Assembly: GCA_016282815.1 (NCBI GenBank)
Contig: JAEELU010000050.1
Span: 1-14,225, forward strand
Length of the DNA: 14,225 bases
Direction: 5' to 3'
Source: Acholeplasmatales bacterium
Lineage (GTDB): Bacteria; Bacillota_I; Bacilli_A; Acholeplasmatales; Anaeroplasmataceae
Below the pieces are notes generated by a model, which made no database searches, was not told where the DNA came from, and saw only the letters and a program-made list of their open reading frames with translations. Positions 14,059 through 14,225 of this stretch are shown here, one piece after another (within the stretch, counting starts at the first letter, position 1; every line of letters starts with the position of its first letter). Both the position numbers and the translations under genes were made by a program.

Positions 14059-14225
14059 GTGAGAAGCATTCCTGAAAAGGAAAAGGTCTATAAATCAGTT
14101 TATATGTACCCAGTTTCTGTAAAAGAAGATATCAAATATTTTGATAATAAATATCCCTTTAAATATAAATTTGATTGGATAAGCCCAATATTACTTTTAT
14201 TAGCTATTGCAATGTTTGGTTTGGC
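14059..14225 (+). CDS. Unrecognised protein, 5' part only (runs off the window)
   Basis: The first 55 residues are visible and the frame stays open to the end of the window. I do not recognise the family. The N-terminal ~40 residues are hydrophilic and rich in Lys, Tyr and Phe, then a hydrophobic stretch beginning WISPILLLLAIAMFG looks like a first membrane helix, so the product may be a membrane protein or membrane-bound enzyme. The start is GTG because AAAGGTGG (14044-14051) is well spaced before it; the in-frame ATG at 14104 has no such site. A lysophospholipid acyltransferase is one possibility I considered from the general look, but nothing visible proves it. Confidence 0.6.
   Translation, partial: MRSIPEKEKVYKSVYMYPVSVKEDIKYFDNKYPFKYKFDWISPILLLLAIAMFGL

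Overview
The window reads as ordinary chromosome from a low-GC Gram-positive bacterium. The very AT-rich coding, Bacillota-style Shine-Dalgarno sites, intrinsic terminators and gene families (KtrAB, DegV, Uup/YfmR-type ABC-F, MntR/DtxR, reverse rubrerythrin) point to the Bacilli, perhaps the Erysipelotrichia/RF39/Acholeplasma side; that placement is inference. UGA is used as a stop (ktrB ends in TGA inside an ATGA overlap with ktrA) and Trp is encoded by TGG, so a Mycoplasma-type code is unlikely. The reverse rubrerythrin suggests an anaerobe, and asd-lysC suggests synthesis of lysine/diaminopimelate-family products.

Layout, left to right. 1-183: a terminator for an off-window gene, an unexplained hairpin and an extended -10 promoter. 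184-1926: a Uup-type ABC-F ribosome factor. 2029-2919: a DegV/FakB fatty-acid-binding protein with a strong promoter and an 18-bp perfect palindrome in its leader. 2984-5795: a tightly packed operon of ktrB, ktrA and a diacylglycerol-kinase-family lipid kinase, closed by a bidirectional terminator. 5840-6208: a convergent minus-strand DtxR/MntR-type metalloregulator. 6372-9440: a SWIM-SNF2 ATPase. 9508-10101: reverse rubrerythrin. 10194-11468: a secreted trypsin-like lipoprotein protease, closed by a UUCG-loop terminator. 11645-13961: the asd-lysC operon. 14059-end: the 5' end of an unrecognised membrane-associated protein.

The themes are housekeeping: translation quality control, fatty-acid/phospholipid handling (DegV and lipid kinase), K+ homeostasis, metal and oxidative-stress control, envelope proteolysis and amino-acid synthesis. 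There is no sign of a mobile element, phage, CRISPR array, tRNA, rRNA or defence island, and I found no convincing novel multi-gene system. The points worth a second look are regulatory: dyad-symmetric DNA at several promoters, a pair of CG-rich repeats upstream of asd, and heavy use of extended -10 promoters. One protein-level point is a metalloregulator whose metal-site residues mix MntR and DtxR types. No stretch longer than about 185 bases lacks a gene.
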